Source of the DNA: CAVROP01 sp050012175
GTDB lineage: Bacteria; Acidobacteriota; Terriglobia; UBA7540
DNA: 64,000 bases
Assembly: GCA_050012175.1 (NCBI GenBank)
Contig: JBEKHR010000011.1
Coordinates: 82,237-146,236, forward strand
Direction: 5' to 3'
In this document: positions 39,390 to 46,691 of the stretch, in pieces
How positions within the stretch are numbered: position 1 is the stretch's first letter
Layout of the letters: each line of letters begins with the position of its first letter
Notes under the pieces: model-generated
What the model was told of the DNA's origin: nothing
The model's input: the letters and a program-made list of their open reading frames with translations, nothing else
Database searches by the model: none
Translations under genes and position numbers: made by a program

Positions 39390-40771
39390 CCCAGGCCATG
39401 TCCCCAGACCCTGAAATCCCGAAAACAAGCACGACGGCGCGGCCGGTGCCAGCGCGGCGCACTGGTCCGGCGCTCGAAAACCGCCTGGTGCTCATTGCCC
39501 TGGCCGCAGGTTTCCCCGCCATCCTCGTTGCCCTCGTCCTGTTGTGGAGGGGGATTTACTCCTCCCAAACACGCTGGACCCTGGCCCTCATTATGGTCGT
39601 TGTCTGGCTTGGGTTTTCCTTCGCCTTGCGCGGGAAAGTGGCTTACCCCCTCCAGACCCTTTCCAACTTGCTTTCGGCACTGAGGGAGGAGGATTACTCG
39701 ATTCGCGCTCGAGGGACTCGATCCGACTCCGCCCTGGGCGAGGTCTTCACGGAAGTGAACGCGCTCAGCGAGATGTTGAGAGGTCAGCGGCTCTCTTCCC
39801 TGGAAGCCACAGCGTTGCTCCGCAAAGTGATGGAAGAGATCGATGTGGCCATTTTCACTTTCGACGGTGAGCAGCGACTCCGGCTTTTGAACCGGGCCGG
39901 TGAGCGGCTGCTGGCACAGCCTGCGGAACGAATCCTGGGGCGGACGGCCATGGAACTAGGATTGGGCGTGTGCCTCGAGGGCGAGCCGGTGCGGACGATG
40001 GCGGCGTCCTTTCCGGGGGGCGCCGGCCGATGGGGAATCCGTCGCAGCACCTTTCGGGAGCATGGCCGGCCGCATCAGATGTTGGTGCTGGCTAATCTCA
40101 GCCGGGCTCTGCGCGAAGAGGAGCGGCAAGCTTGGCAGCGCCTCATCCGGGTTTTGGGGCATGAGCTCAATAATTCCCTGGCGCCCATCAAGTCCATGGC
40201 AGGTACCCTCGGCAGCCTGTTGGCCCGCCAGCCGCGCCCAGCCGACTGGGAGGAGGATGCGCGTCGGGGCTTGAGCGTTATCGAAGGGCGCGCGGAATCG
40301 CTGAGCCGGTTCATGGAAGGCTATTCGCGCCTGGCGCGCTTACCGTCGCCCCGATTGCAGCCCGCTGATGTGGGCCCTCTGGTGCGACGCGTGGCGGGCC
40401 TCGAGAGACGACTACCCGTGACCCTGATTCCGGGGCCGGAGTTGACGCTGCAGGCTGACGCAGACCAACTCGAGCAGATGCTTATCAATCTTTTACGCAA
40501 CGCGGCGGATGCGGCGCTCGAAACCGGAGGTGGCGTGAAGCTGGGCTGGAGGCGGAGCGGGGACTACGTGGAATTGTTGGTCGAAGATGAGGGACCGGGC
40601 CTTCCAAACACCACGAACCTTTTTGTGCCGTTCTTCACAACCAAGGCCGTAGGTACGGGAATCGGACTCGTCCTGAGCCGGCAAATCGCCGAGGCGCACG
40701 GAGGCACATTGACCCTCCAGAACCGGCGCTCGGGCCAGGGATGCGAGGCGAGGGTGAGATTGCCAATATAG
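39386..40771 (+). CDS. Sensor histidine kinase (NtrY-like)
   Basis: 461 residues. Two membrane helices (about 32-54 and 64-82) with almost no periplasmic loop, a HAMP-like linker, a PAS domain (MEEIDVAIFTFDGEQRLRLL), the dimerisation helix with the phospho-histidine in LIRVLGHELNNSLAPIKSMA, and an ATPase domain with N-box LINLLRNAADAALE, G1 VEDEGPGL and G2 GTGIGLVLSRQIAEAH. It likely senses a signal in the membrane or cytoplasm. GTG at 39386 overlaps the regulator's stop (GTGA); ATG at 39398 is an alternative. Confidence 0.93.
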   Translation: MTQAMSPDPEIPKTSTTARPVPARRTGPALENRLVLIALAAGFPAILVALVLLWRGIYSSQTRWTLALIMVVVWLGFSFALRGKVAYPLQTLSNLLSALREEDYSIRARGTRSDSALGEVFTEVNALSEMLRGQRLSSLEATALLRKVMEEIDVAIFTFDGEQRLRLLNRAGERLLAQPAERILGRTAMELGLGVCLEGEPVRTMAASFPGGAGRWGIRRSTFREHGRPHQMLVLANLSRALREEERQAWQRLIRVLGHELNNSLAPIKSMAGTLGSLLARQPRPADWEEDARRGLSVIEGRAESLSRFMEGYSRLARLPSPRLQPADVGPLVRRVAGLERRLPVTLIPGPELTLQADADQLEQMLINLLRNAADAALETGGGVKLGWRRSGDYVELLVEDEGPGLPNTTNLFVPFFTTKAVGTGIGLVLSRQIAEAHGGTLTLQNRRSGQGCEARVRLPI

Positions 40772-40815
40772 GATTCAGGATTCAGGAGGCAAATTCAATT
40801 CTCGGCCCTCCCAGT

Positions 40816-40831
40816 ATAGTGATTCATTTCC
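40816..40831. repeat. 16-bp direct repeat flanking the AbrB-RelE module (left)
   Basis: ATAGTGATTCATTTCC, identical to 41584-41599. The pair brackets the toxin-antitoxin genes. The rest of the gap 40772-41018 shows a short GGATTCA heptad pair right after the kinase gene and a CGCGGCTCTGCCGCG hairpin, but no gene. Confidence 0.7.
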
Positions 40832-41018
40832 TCAGAAGGAACAACTACAAATCTCCGACACCCAGACCAGGAAGCGCTGCGAAATTCGTGGAGTGTCACG
40901 TAGTCACCACATTCGTACGCGGCTCTGCCGCGACGAACAGCTTGCCGCTCCGCTGGCGTGGGAGTCTCCTGCGGGAATTGGCAAATCGTGGTTTGGATTT
41001 GTGACGTGCACATGGGCG

Positions 41019-41264
41019 TTACTTGGGGTGGGGGATGATGTCTAGCATGGTGTAGGTGTCGTCCTGCATGCGAAAGTAGAACCGCCAGTCGCGGGTCACG
41101 CGGGCCTGCCAGCGGCCCTTTCCTTCATCGTACTTTTTGGCGTCGAGGGAAGGGTGCCGAGGGTTTTGGAGTAGGAGCAACGACTGCTTGTCAAAGGCTG
41201 CCTGGATTTCCTTGGGCGCTTTACCATAAGCCCGCGCGAAATGGGAGGTCCACTGGAGCTTCAT
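41019..41264 (-). CDS. RelE/ParE-superfamily toxin
   Basis: 81 residues, the usual size. Fold markers: WTSHFARAYGKAPKEIQAAF (helical start), a PRHPSLDAKKYDEGKGRWQA hairpin, then the beta strands ARVTRDWRFYFRMQDDTYTM and the end LDIIPHPK. This resembles the YafQ/mRNA-interferase branch (ribosome-dependent mRNA cleavage) more than ParE, but function is inferred. Starts 12 bases after the antitoxin gene's stop. The catalytic residues of the group vary, so activity cannot be read out. Confidence 0.85.
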   Translation of the reverse strand: MKLQWTSHFARAYGKAPKEIQAAFDKQSLLLLQNPRHPSLDAKKYDEGKGRWQARVTRDWRFYFRMQDDTYTMLDIIPHPK

Positions 41265-41276
41265 CTGGGTGTGTGT

Positions 41277-41585
41277 TTAGTCTTTGCTAGCACCCAACTT
41301 TGCGGCTGCGTTCTGGAGATCAGCGATGAACTCGCTGTGGTCTGAAAACGGTTTGGACACGCGACGAGCCTTGATGTCGGCCTCCGCCTTGGCTAGGCGG
41401 GCGTCTATGACCCGGCGCTGGGCCGGGGTATATTCGCGGTTGATGATGATTTTTGGGGTGAGAACGATCCTGCCCCTGTGAGCTCTGGCTTCTACCAGGT
41501 CGCCGTCAACCAAGCCCAGTTGGGCTCGGAGGCGCGTGGGGATGGTCACTTGGCCCTTGCGCTGAACTTTAACGATGGTGCCCAT
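41277..41585 (-). CDS. AbrB/MazE-type antitoxin
   Basis: 102 residues. N-terminal swapped-hairpin DNA-binding domain (VKVQRKGQVTIPTRLRAQLG at 5-24, then GDLVEARAHRGRIVLTPK), followed by a helical toxin-binding tail (AQRRVIDARLAKAEADIKAR, FSDHSEFIADL). It should repress the module and bind the RelE-like toxin encoded directly downstream. An AbrB-type antitoxin with a RelE-type toxin is a known mixed pairing. The ATG at 41585 lies within a 16-bp repeat that is also present beyond the toxin gene. Confidence 0.87.
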   Translation of the reverse strand: MGTIVKVQRKGQVTIPTRLRAQLGLVDGDLVEARAHRGRIVLTPKIIINREYTPAQRRVIDARLAKAEADIKARRVSKPFSDHSEFIADLQNAAAKLGASKD

Positions 41586-41599
41586 AGTGATTCATTTCC
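41584..41599. repeat. 16-bp direct repeat flanking the AbrB-RelE module (right)
   Basis: ATAGTGATTCATTTCC, identical to 40816-40831. On the minus strand it contains GGAAATGA and two bases of the antitoxin's start codon, so it doubles as the translation initiation region. Confidence 0.7.
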
Positions 41600-41937
41600 G
41601 GAAGTCAGAAACTCAGACTTCCTGGAATGAAGGATAGCCGCTCGCTGAAGAGCTGTCAAGGGGGTGGCAGAATGGCCGCAGATTTTCAAGGCCGATCCCC
41701 CTCATTCGGGCCACGACTGAATGGGTCAATGAATCAATGAGCTAATGAGTCAATGAATTAATGATTCGAGGTAATATTCGTCAATTTTTCCCATCTGTTA
41801 ACCAACCTTGAAATAGTGGAACTTAGCCGTTGGATTCGGTGTCCAATGGGATGAAGGAGAAAGTGAGCAGCCAACGGAGCGCTCCGTGGCCGTCACCTGA
41901 ACTCCGGATGCTACGAAATTCCTGAGGAGGTGCAGCC
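41600..41937. other. Intergenic region with a period-8 repeat
   Basis: At 41719-41768 six tandem units with an 8-bp period (GAATGGGT, CAATGAAT, CAATGAGC, TAATGAGT, CAATGAAT, TAATGATT). All other runs of this kind in the window have period 7. Otherwise nothing was recognised; the ribosome site for the TonB gene is at its right end. Confidence 0.65.
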
Positions 41938-42981
41938 ATGTTTGCCGAAGCGTTGCTGGAATCTTCGCCCTCGCGGGCGCCCGTGCTGAAGAAAGGTCAT
42001 TACATTTACGCCACAGCCTGCGGCGCGCTGGCCTCGCTTGCCTGCTTCTTCGCGCTGGGGCGGTTGTTTTCCCCCACCCCAATCAGGGCGCCTGCCATTC
42101 AATCGCTGCTCTTCGGAGGGCTCGTCGCCGCTTTTGCACTGATGCTCTGTTATGTGTACGCTGACTCGCGACAGTTGGCGCTGAACACTGCATTTTGGGT
42201 CGCGCTGACCTTCGTTCTGAACTTCCCAGGCTTCGTTTGCTTCCTCGTCTATGCAGCAGCCAGGACTGGAGATTGGAAGCGGGCTGCCATTCCGTGCGCA
42301 TATATCGGTGAAGTCCTCCTGGTGGGAGCAATGGCGCTGGTTCCACTCATCTATACGGAGGCGTTGCCCAAGGCAGTATGGATGGAAGTGTTGCGGGCTC
42401 CTTCGCCTCCGCCGCCTCCGTCGTCCGTGGGGACACAAGCCTCGCGAAGAGCGACACGAGGTGTTAGCTCCGACGAGATTCTCAAAGCCCCGCCGTCGAT
42501 CCCGCCAACAATTGCGCAAATCCACGATAAACCTCTCCCACCCGCGCAGTTCCCATCGACATCTATCGGGGTTCCGGGAGGAATCTATGACGGGCAGTCC
42601 GACGCTGTGCTCGATCCTTTATTGCGAAACATCCTCCGAAACGCCACGCCGCAACCGCCCCCTCCTCAAACATCCAATGCTGCCCCACCCGTGCGGATTC
42701 GCATGGGCGGAATCGTGAGCCTCGCCAGGCTTATTTACCAACCCAAACCCGAGTATCCCGAAATCGCCAAGATGACTCGGACCGAGGGAGCCGTGGAGTT
42801 TGAAGCAGTCATTGGCAAGGATGGAACGATAGAAGAGCTGAAGGTGCTCAGAGGCCATCCCTTGTTGGTGAAGGCTGCGCTCGATGCTGTGCGGCGTTGG
42901 CGCTATCAACCCACCCTGCTGAATGGCGAGCCTATTGAGGTCGTAACGGAGATTACGGTGAATTTCAAACTGGAGGAATGA
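41938..42981 (+). CDS. TonB-like energy transducer with a multi-helix membrane domain
   Basis: 347 residues. Four predicted membrane helices (about 22-44, 54-73, 80-102, 113-133) replace the single anchor of classical TonB. A proline-rich periplasmic linker (about 150-260, with PSPPPPPSSVGTQ and QPPPPQTSN) leads to a TonB C-terminal domain: YQPKPEYPEIAKMTRTEGAV, VIGKDGTIEELKVLRGHPLL and RRWRYQPTLLNGEPIEVVTE. Such proteins are common in acidobacteria and may link membrane energy to outer-membrane receptors. No ExbBD or receptor gene is adjacent. ATG at 41938 with GAGGAGG. Confidence 0.88.
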   Translation: MFAEALLESSPSRAPVLKKGHYIYATACGALASLACFFALGRLFSPTPIRAPAIQSLLFGGLVAAFALMLCYVYADSRQLALNTAFWVALTFVLNFPGFVCFLVYAAARTGDWKRAAIPCAYIGEVLLVGAMALVPLIYTEALPKAVWMEVLRAPSPPPPPSSVGTQASRRATRGVSSDEILKAPPSIPPTIAQIHDKPLPPAQFPSTSIGVPGGIYDGQSDAVLDPLLRNILRNATPQPPPPQTSNAAPPVRIRMGGIVSLARLIYQPKPEYPEIAKMTRTEGAVEFEAVIGKDGTIEELKVLRGHPLLVKAALDAVRRWRYQPTLLNGEPIEVVTEITVNFKLEE

Positions 42982-42999
42982 ACTGACGACTGTGCGCAG

Positions 43000-43063
43000 C
43001 GCGGCCTTCGGCTGCAACCAAAAGGAGATTCTTCGCTGCGCTGCGCTCCGCTCAGAATGACAG
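43000..43063. repeat. SERSEES-type hairpin fragment 1
   Basis: GGAGATTCTTCGCTGCGCTG, then CTCCGCTCAGAATGACA: a partial copy of the repeat found at 45253-45377 and 48124-48218. It lies between the convergent tonB-like and ygfZ genes. Confidence 0.65.
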
Positions 43064-43104
43064 CAGGGCACATGCATATGCCCCTTCTCGCAAATCATAG
43101 GCAT

Positions 43105-44205
43105 TCAAGCGGCGGCTGGGATTGGAGCGTGTTGGTAAAAGGGAAGGGCTACCACTTCGGCGACTGTGCCGGATGGGAACCCCAGTTTTGTTCCAGGTTC
43201 CGAGACTTCGTGGCGGAGGTAAGCCATGGCTACCGTCTTGCCAAGTGTTGGAGCAACGCAGGAGCTGGTGACTTCGCCGATCTCTCTGCCCTCTCGAACC
43301 AGCTTCTCGCCCGAGGGCGGTGGAACCTCTGACTCCACGATAAGTCCCATTAGTTTCCAGTTCACGTGCCCGCGGCTTCGGGCTCGCTCCACGATTTCCT
43401 GACCGACGTAGCAGCCTTTGTTGAAGCTCAGGGCGTTCCACAATCCCGCTTCGTTGGGAATGGTGTCCTCACCCAGTTCCTGACCGTAGCGGGGGATTCC
43501 AGCCTCAATGCGCAGAGTTTCCAGCGCCTGTGTCCCGCAAGGGAGCATGCCGTAAGTGGGAGCTTGGCCGCAGGCGGCGCCCCAAACAGCCAGCAGGCCC
43601 TTTGCGCCCACCCAGACTTCATAGCCTTCCTCACCGGTGCTGCTCGCGCGCACTACGCGCACAGGGATACCGGCGTAGTTGGTGGCAAAATGATCAAACT
43701 CCCGCATCGCAGGAAGGTTGATGTGCAGGGTTTTTTCGAGCAAAAGGCGCGAGCGTGGTCCCTGAAAGGCGAGAGCGTAAAGGTCCAGAGGTTCGAATTC
43801 CACCTGATCACCGATGACGTAACGCTTGAGGCCGAGCAGCGCCTTGTCGCGCAGGTCGGCGTCGGTATCGACGAAAAACCGGTCTTCGGCGCAGTAGAGA
43901 CGCATATCCACCAGGATATGTCCTTGGGGGTTCAGCAACGTGGCGTAAGTTCCCTGGCCAGCAGCAAGACGCTGGATGTCGTTGGAGACCATGCGGTGAA
44001 GGAACTTGGCATGATCCCGGCCCTTCATGGCGAACTTGCCGCGAAAGGAGAAATCAAAGAGCCCGGAGGCCTCGCGCACCGCCTCGTGCTCCGCAACAGG
44101 ATCGGTGAAACGCCAGGGAACAAGCCCGCCATGATAGTCGCTCAGCGTGGCGCCTTGTGAGAGGTGGTAGTCAGCCAAGGGAGACGTGAACAGAGATGAG
44201 TCCAT
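43105..44205 (-). CDS. ygfZ: YgfZ/GcvT-like folate-binding protein, iron-sulfur maintenance
   Basis: 366 residues of the aminomethyltransferase-like fold. The YgfZ signature K-G-C-Y-x-G-Q-E is at 263-270 (FNKGCYVGQEIVERARSRGH), with the essential cysteine C265. The N-terminal half (LFDFSFRGKFAMKGRDHAKF) resembles GcvT, but the signature and the SUF context favour a YgfZ role in iron-sulfur cluster assembly or repair, using tetrahydrofolate. It is the last gene of the SUF operon. The start lacks a clear ribosome site and follows an AT-rich heptad element. Confidence 0.9.
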   Translation of the reverse strand: MDSSLFTSPLADYHLSQGATLSDYHGGLVPWRFTDPVAEHEAVREASGLFDFSFRGKFAMKGRDHAKFLHRMVSNDIQRLAAGQGTYATLLNPQGHILVDMRLYCAEDRFFVDTDADLRDKALLGLKRYVIGDQVEFEPLDLYALAFQGPRSRLLLEKTLHINLPAMREFDHFATNYAGIPVRVVRASSTGEEGYEVWVGAKGLLAVWGAACGQAPTYGMLPCGTQALETLRIEAGIPRYGQELGEDTIPNEAGLWNALSFNKGCYVGQEIVERARSRGHVNWKLMGLIVESEVPPPSGEKLVREGREIGEVTSSCVAPTLGKTVAMAYLRHEVSEPGTKLGFPSGTVAEVVALPFYQHAPIPAAA

Positions 44206-44214
44206 TTGTTAGAT

Positions 44215-44392
44215 AGTGGAAAATGGAAAATCGAAATTCGAAATTCGAAAGCGGAAAGTCGAAGAAGGAAATTGGAAAAGAAAAATCGAAGATTGAAGTC
44301 AAAAAACCCGGAAGTTGAAAATCGCCGCTGTTTATGCCGTAATTCTGCGGTTTCCAATTTCGATTTTCCAATTTCGAATTTCTATTTTCGAG
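44215..44392. repeat. TCGAAAT heptad element in the SUF operon
   Basis: Left arm of about ten units (TGGAAAA, TCGAAAT, TCGAAAT, TCGAAAG, CGGAAAG, TCGAAGA and so on), short core, right arm GGTTTCC, AATTTCG, ATTTTCC, AATTTCG, AATTTCT, ATTTTCG. It fills the sufT-ygfZ gap and ends at the sufT stop codon. Confidence 0.85.
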
Positions 44393-44731
44393 CTACAGAA
44401 AGCCGAGTTGAAGCTTGGCGGCCTCGGACATCATCTCTTTGCTCCACGGCGGATCCCACACCACATCGACTTTGACACTCTTGATGCCGGGAAGCACGGT
44501 AATCTTGTCTTCGACTTCTCCCGGGAGTGAGCCGGCAGCAGGGCAGCCCGGCGCGGTCAGCGTCATCTTCACCAGAGCATGGCCGGAGGTATCCACGTTG
44601 GCCTGGTAAATCAGTCCGAGGTCGTAAATATTCACCGGAATCTCCGGGTCGTAGCAGGTGCGCAAAGCCGCCACCATCTTGTCCTGAAGCGCGATGGCCT
44701 CCGAAACCGTCAAGGGGGTTGGCTCGTCCAT
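44393..44731 (-). CDS. sufT: DUF59 / MIP18-family iron-sulfur assembly factor
   Basis: 112 residues. All three family blocks are visible: CYDPEIPVNIYDLGLIYQAN, VKMTLTAPGCPAAGSLP with the conserved cysteine, and VVWDPPWSKEMMSEAAKLQL at the end. SufT-type proteins help insert iron-sulfur clusters into client proteins. Starts 8 bases after sufU with GGAG upstream, so it is part of the SUF operon. Paa-type or generic DUF59 roles are less likely given the neighbours. Confidence 0.92.
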   Translation of the reverse strand: MDEPTPLTVSEAIALQDKMVAALRTCYDPEIPVNIYDLGLIYQANVDTSGHALVKMTLTAPGCPAAGSLPGEVEDKITVLPGIKSVKVDVVWDPPWSKEMMSEAAKLQLGFL

Positions 44732-44739
44732 GGCTTATT

Positions 44740-45192
44740 TCACTCCGTCGTCGCCGCTTTCTGGTCGCCGTCGAGCGCGCTGCGAAGTGTGTGCCACACC
44801 AGGGTGGCGCACTTCACGCGGACCGGAAACTCGCAGACTCCGGAGAAAGCGGCCAGTTTCCCCAAGGCCGGAGTCTCGCCCTCAGCGTGGGTTTTGCCGG
44901 TGACGAGGTCGTGAAAGGTCTCGAAGAGAGCCTCAGCCTGGGCTCGCGTCTTCCCCTTTAGAATTTCCGTCAAGATCGACGCGGAGGCAGTGGAAATGGC
45001 ACAGCCGGTACCCTGGAAGCTGATGTCGGTAATCCGGTCGTCCTGGAGTTTCAGATAAACCGTGAACCTGTCGCCGCAGAGGCGATTGTAACCGTCCGCG
45101 TGCCGGTCGGCATCCGGCATGGGATGAAAGTTCCGCGGTTTCTTGCTGTGATCGAGAATTAGTTCCTGATAAAGTCCTTCGAGTTCTGACAT
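44740..45192 (-). CDS. sufU: SufU-type iron-sulfur scaffold / sulfur acceptor
   Basis: 150 residues from ATG at 45192, where MSELEGLYQELILDHSKKPR is the normal N-terminus; the longer frame reads through repeat DNA. Zinc/cluster ligands C39 with D41 (RLCGD), C64 (GTGCAIS) and C128, plus C120 in the FSGVCEFPVRVKCATL segment. In SUF systems of Gram-positive type, SufU takes persulfide from SufS. It is encoded right after sufS, separated by a SERSEES hairpin and a GTCGAAA heptad run. Only a weak ribosome site is seen. Confidence 0.93.
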   Translation of the reverse strand: MSELEGLYQELILDHSKKPRNFHPMPDADRHADGYNRLCGDRFTVYLKLQDDRITDISFQGTGCAISTASASILTEILKGKTRAQAEALFETFHDLVTGKTHAEGETPALGKLAAFSGVCEFPVRVKCATLVWHTLRSALDGDQKAATTE

Positions 45193-45200
45193 AGGAATGA

Positions 45201-45229
45201 GTCCAAAGTCGAAAGTTAAAGGTCGAACA
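45201..45229. repeat. GTCGAAA heptad repeat
   Basis: Units GTCCAAA, GTCGAAA, GTTAAAG, GTCGAAC immediately upstream of the sufU start codon. Same word as 4805-4834. Confidence 0.7.
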
Positions 45230-45252
45230 AGTTTCTGAAAAAGCCATCCCGC

Positions 45253-45377
45253 TGTCATCCTGATCCCGCCGCGGCGGGACGCCATTCTTTTTGGCGGACG
45301 ACGAAGGATCTCCGTAGTTTTCCTTTTGGATAAATGCAGAGATTCTTCGTCCCGACAGGTCGGGACTCAGAATGACA
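45253..45377. repeat. SERSEES-type hairpin 2
   Basis: Outer arms TGTCATCCTGA and TCAGAATGACA, inner stems CCCGCCGCGGCGGG and CCCGACAGGTCGGG, with GAAGGATCTCC/AGAGATTCTTC between. This is the repeat that, when translated, gives SERSEESR-like strings in many genomes. Lies between sufS and sufU. Confidence 0.8.
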
Positions 45378-45416
45378 TACCAACACTTTCTTTCAGCAAC
45401 CTCCAACACTAGCAGC

Positions 45417-46691
45417 TCACCCAAAAAGAGCCTTCACTCTTTGGATGCCGCCGGCCAGCGCGTTGATCTCCTGCTTGGTGTTGTAAAAAGCCAGCGAAGC
45501 GCGCACCGTTGCGGGCACGCCGAAGCGGTCCATGACCGGCTGAGCGCAATGGTGGCCGGTCCGGACCGCGATGCCCTCGCGGTCCAGAATAGTCCCCACG
45601 TCGTGGGCGTGCACGCCTTCCAGAACGAATGAAATGACGCCGGCCTTCTCGCGCGCCGTGCCGATGATCCTGACGCCGGGGATCTGACTGATGGCCTCGG
45701 TGGCATAAGAAAGCAGTGCGTGCTCGTAGGAATTGATGTTCGCCAAGCCTACCTCGTTGACATAGTCAAGGGCGGCGCCAAGGCCGATGGCGTCCGCAAT
45801 ATTGGGCGTCCCCGCTTCGAACTTATAAGGAATCACATTGTAGATGGTCTTCTCAAACGTCACGGAGCTGATCATATCACCGCCGCCCTGAAAAGGAGGC
45901 ATCGCCTCGAGGAGTTCGGCCCTCCCGTAAAGCGCCCCAATCCCCGTCGGCCCAAAAACCTTGTGGCCTGAGAGTGCATAGAAGTCGCAGCCGAGTTCCT
46001 GAACGTCAACCTTCATGTGAGGCGTGGCTTGGGCGCCATCAACGAGCACCGGGACATTCATGGCATGCGCCCTCTGGATGATCTGGCGCACGGGATTGAT
46101 GGTGCCGAGGGCGTTGGATACATGCGCGACAGCGACCATGCGCGTGCGGGCGTTCAGGAGCTTTTCAAATTCCTCCAGGATCAGCTCGCCGCGGTCGTTG
46201 ATCGGGGCCACGCGAAGGACGGCATTCTTCTCCTCGCACAAAATCTGCCAGGGAACGATGTTCGAGTGATGCTCCATGGCAGTGATCAGGACTTCGTCAC
46301 CTGCCTTCACGTTTTGCCGCCCGTAGGATTGCGCGACGAGGTTGATGCCCTCCGTGGTTCCGCGCACGTAGACGATCTCCCGCGAATCGGGAGCGTTCAG
46401 GAATCGCTGGATTTTTGTCCTCGCGCCTTCATAGGCCTCCGTCGCGCGCTCGCTCAACAGATGCACGCCGCGATGCACGTTGGAGCAGTCGTGCATGTAA
46501 AAGCCAAGAATCGCATCGATCACTTTGGCCGGCTTCTGGCTGGTGGCTGCGTTGTCGAGATAGACGAGCGGCTTCCCGTGCACCTTCTGTTTCAGAATCG
46601 GGAAATCCTCCCGAATCCGCTTCACATCGAAGGCGGGACTGGATGATTCGCGGGCGGGTATTTGGATCGCTTCCTGCGTGGTGGCCATCAT
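45417..46691 (-). CDS. sufS: Cysteine desulfurase SufS
   Basis: 424 residues, class V aminotransferase fold. The PLP lysine is K244 in YALSGHKVFGPTGIG and the persulfide-carrying cysteine C382 in VRTGHHCAQPVMDRFG, the short-loop arrangement typical of group II (SufS) enzymes. It strips sulfur from cysteine for cluster assembly, passing it to SufU. ATG at 46691 overlaps the sufD stop (ATGATG; 46688 is the alternative). The N-terminal 25 residues before VKRIREDFPILKQ are an extension. Confidence 0.96.
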   Translation of the reverse strand: MMATTQEAIQIPARESSSPAFDVKRIREDFPILKQKVHGKPLVYLDNAATSQKPAKVIDAILGFYMHDCSNVHRGVHLLSERATEAYEGARTKIQRFLNAPDSREIVYVRGTTEGINLVAQSYGRQNVKAGDEVLITAMEHHSNIVPWQILCEEKNAVLRVAPINDRGELILEEFEKLLNARTRMVAVAHVSNALGTINPVRQIIQRAHAMNVPVLVDGAQATPHMKVDVQELGCDFYALSGHKVFGPTGIGALYGRAELLEAMPPFQGGGDMISSVTFEKTIYNVIPYKFEAGTPNIADAIGLGAALDYVNEVGLANINSYEHALLSYATEAISQIPGVRIIGTAREKAGVISFVLEGVHAHDVGTILDREGIAVRTGHHCAQPVMDRFGVPATVRASLAFYNTKQEINALAGGIQRVKALFG

